Positions 62,599 to 64,000 of a DNA stretch of 64,000 nucleotides are shown here, in pieces. Made by a program: the position numbers and the translations under genes. Numbering within the stretch: the stretch's first letter is position 1; each line of letters begins with the position of its first letter. The notes under the pieces were generated by a model that was given only the letters and a program-made list of their open reading frames with translations, made no database searches and was not told the DNA's origin. The stretch spans positions 2,955,653 to 3,019,652 of the forward strand of contig NZ_MQUB01000001.1 in the NCBI RefSeq assembly GCF_002943755.1. Reading direction: 5' to 3'. Source of the DNA: Aureitalea marina (GTDB lineage Bacteria > Bacteroidota > Bacteroidia > Flavobacteriales > Flavobacteriaceae).

Positions 62599-63011
62599 TT
62601 TGAATCGCGAATATGATGGTATCAACAACAAGATAGTCAAATTTCCGGGCTGTAAGGATGAGACTGTCCAGTAGCTAAGTAGTCGATCCCTGGAAGATCT
62701 TCCGTTCTTATAAAGTCCTCACATTTAGGGATGAAAGATTGCACGAAATCATTTGTGATTTTTGGTCTTAATCATGATATTGCCCCCCAGATTATTTCGG
62801 GCAATTGTAGTATGCCCGAAACACCAACTATGTTCAGGATACCGGAGTTTGTCAAGCTGGAAATTGTTTATATTTTCACAACAAATTTGGTTTAGATTCC
62901 GGCCTAAGGTGAGCTCCCGGTACCTGATCCATTTAGGAAATCTCCTTCTACTGTTCTTCCCTTCCGACTGCATTGATTTTTCTCATACGGTCCCGACAAA
63001 TGCGGATTGGG
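62599..63011. other. Divergent intergenic gap of about 410 bases
   Basis: No coding frame looks real here. One clean feature is a nine-base-pair inverted repeat, TTTCGGGCA (62795-62803) with TGCCCGAAA (62813-62821) and a nine-base loop, lacking a T-run. It must hold the promoters of both flanking genes. Confidence 0.5.
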
Positions 63012-63019
63012 TATCTTTG
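63012..63019 (+). promoter_or_regulatory. -7 promoter element of the exported methyltransferase gene
   Basis: TATCTTTG, an exact match, only 11 bases before the ATG at 63031, so the leader is very short and the in-frame ATG at 63007 cannot be used by this transcript. Confidence 0.55.
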
Positions 63020-63030
63020 AGAAAAAAGCT

Positions 63031-63756
63031 ATGCTGAAGTTGAATTTTCGATCCCTCCTTGTCCTGATTGCTCTGTTAAGTCAGCTTCCCTTAATTGCTC
63101 AGTCTACGTTCTCAGATCCATATCAGTATCGTAACGGAAGTTATGACGGCACTGGCAAATGGTATATGGGAAGGGAAATTGCGCATGTGATGGGCTACCA
63201 GGGGATGGCCTGGTTGGAAAGGGCCGAGCGTGAAAAAGAAGAACAGACCACTACCCTGATCGCGAATATGAATATTCAACCGGAAGATGTGATAGCGGAC
63301 ATTGGCGCAGGTTCAGGATATCATGTCTTTAAGATGGCTCCATTGGCAAATAAAGGGATGGTCTATGCTGTGGACATTCAAATTCAGATGCTCACGGCCA
63401 TAAAAGCTCGAAAAGATGCTGGTGGATTTGACAATGTTCAAGGAGTCAAAGGAGAGATCGAAGGGGTTAACTTGCCTAAAAACAGTGTGGACAAGGTATT
63501 GATCGTGGATGTGTATCATGAGATGAGTCACCCGGTAGAGATGATGCGCTCCATCAGAAAGGCGATGCGTCCAGATGCCCAACTCTTCCTTATTGAATAT
63601 CGGGAGGAGGATGCTTCTGTGCCTATTAAACCATTGCATAAAATGTCCGAGGCCCAGGCCGTTAAGGAGATGCGCGCAGCTGGTTTTCGACTCAAAGAAA
63701 ATATGGGTAATCTACCCTGGCAACACTGCATGGTATTTGTTTTGGACGGGAACTAG
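63031..63756 (+). CDS. Exported SAM-dependent methyltransferase-like protein
   Basis: A 241-residue protein with a clear signal peptide (hydrophobic LLVLIALLSQLPLIAQ) and then a class I methyltransferase fold: SAM loop IADIGAGSGYHVFKM, acidic strand AVDIQIQML, and VDKVLIVDVYHEMSHP. Position 63031 is chosen as the start because the upstream frame lies over the promoter. SAM is made in the cytoplasm, so an exported enzyme is odd: either the leader is a membrane anchor with the domain inside, or the fold has another use. The substrate is unknown. Confidence 0.8.
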   Translation: MLKLNFRSLLVLIALLSQLPLIAQSTFSDPYQYRNGSYDGTGKWYMGREIAHVMGYQGMAWLERAEREKEEQTTTLIANMNIQPEDVIADIGAGSGYHVFKMAPLANKGMVYAVDIQIQMLTAIKARKDAGGFDNVQGVKGEIEGVNLPKNSVDKVLIVDVYHEMSHPVEMMRSIRKAMRPDAQLFLIEYREEDASVPIKPLHKMSEAQAVKEMRAAGFRLKENMGNLPWQHCMVFVLDGN

Positions 63757-63789
63757 TTCTATTTTAGCTTCTAAACACCTATCTCACAG

Positions 63790-64000
63790 ATGACCAAGAA
63801 AAAGTCCGTATTCTCCCTGCTTGGAAGATATGTCTCCGAGACCATAATCATAATCATCGGTATTTCCATCTCCTTTGCGATCAGTGATTGGGAAAAGAAG
63901 CGTTCGGCCAGGATATCGTACCAGGACTACTTGGAACGCCTTCAACTGGACATGGCCATAGATTCGGTTCAAATAGTTAATGATGTGCGCGCATATAGGC
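63790..64000 (+). CDS. DUF6090-like membrane protein, 3' end outside window
   Basis: The first 70 residues only. It has a short basic start, a hydrophobic helix ETIIIIIGISISFAIS, then DWEKKRSARISYQDYLERLQLDM, matching the opening of DUF6090 proteins (a membrane anchor followed by WxxxR and a coiled segment). Function unknown. It follows the methyltransferase by 33 bases. Confidence 0.65.
   Translation, partial: MTKKKSVFSLLGRYVSETIIIIIGISISFAISDWEKKRSARISYQDYLERLQLDMAIDSVQIVNDVRAYR

Overview
The window is a 64 kb chromosomal stretch from a member of the Bacteroidota, most likely a marine Flavobacteriaceae relative. The grounds are a gene set full of Bacteroidota-specific families (DUF4271, DUF4296, DUF4199, DUF6252-like, a type IX secretion tail, an exonuclease-fused DnaE, a S16 with a long Ala/Glu tail), recurrent TAnnTTTG -7 promoter elements, and a laminarinase-type GH16. 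I did not identify a species. No phage, insertion sequence, CRISPR array or rRNA is visible; one tRNA (Asp, GTC) is present.

Layout. 1-13.6 kb: housekeeping genes. These are a 5'-truncated leuS with a SemiSWEET behind it, a zinc peptidase, a saccharopine dehydrogenase-like gene, pckA, hemD with DUF4271, a GT2-dihydroorotase-lipoprotein operon, a frameshifted epimerase gene, and tyrS. 13.8-19.3 kb: a leftward operon of LuxE-like acyl-protein synthetase, membrane transglutaminase-like protein and DUF350-like protein, then a PhoB/PhoR-like two-component pair and a glycosyltransferase. 19.4-25.5 kb: trmB, a LysE exporter, an alkyltransferase-like protein, then an Fe-S and redox block (Mrp ATPase, NifU-like scaffold, ferredoxin reductase, [2Fe-2S] ferredoxin, DoxX) and a metallophosphoesterase. 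25.5-38.3 kb: glutaryl-CoA dehydrogenase, a Rieske oxygenase, an amino-acid permease, the rpsP-rimM-trmN6 operon, dnaE (interrupted by one apparent missing base), trxA, a ClpP paralogue and a DUF58 protein.

From the tRNA-Asp (38.5 kb) to about 48.2 kb the content becomes accessory and looks more A+T-rich by eye: a cold-shock gene, small membrane proteins, a GH16 with a type IX secretion tail, and a tight six-gene leftward operon (47.5 to 41.8 kb) in which every product carries an export signal. Its products are a VOC-fold protein, a 59-residue small lipoprotein, two paralogous amidohydrolase lipoproteins, a DUF4377/META lipoprotein and a lipoprotein with the hallmarks of a cystatin protease inhibitor. 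A gene-free stretch of 701 bases closes the region.

48.2-64 kb: an RluA pseudouridine synthase; a three-domain sensor joining a [2Fe-2S] ferredoxin, a class III nucleotidyl cyclase and a globin; a secreted VKA-repeat protein; a 2192-residue alpha-2-macroglobulin with an embedded carboxypeptidase-like/TonB-plug insert; an AraC-controlled membrane/NmrA gene set with a visible tandem operator candidate; a TPR lipoprotein; an apparently exported SAM-dependent methyltransferase; and a truncated DUF6090-like gene.

The strongest candidates for new biology are the ferredoxin-cyclase-globin sensor, the six-gene exported operon with its cystatin-like member, the LuxE/transglutaminase-like/DUF350 operon and the AraC operator. 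Two genes (dnaE and an epimerase) are broken by single missing bases at G/C runs, which looks more like sequencing error than decay.
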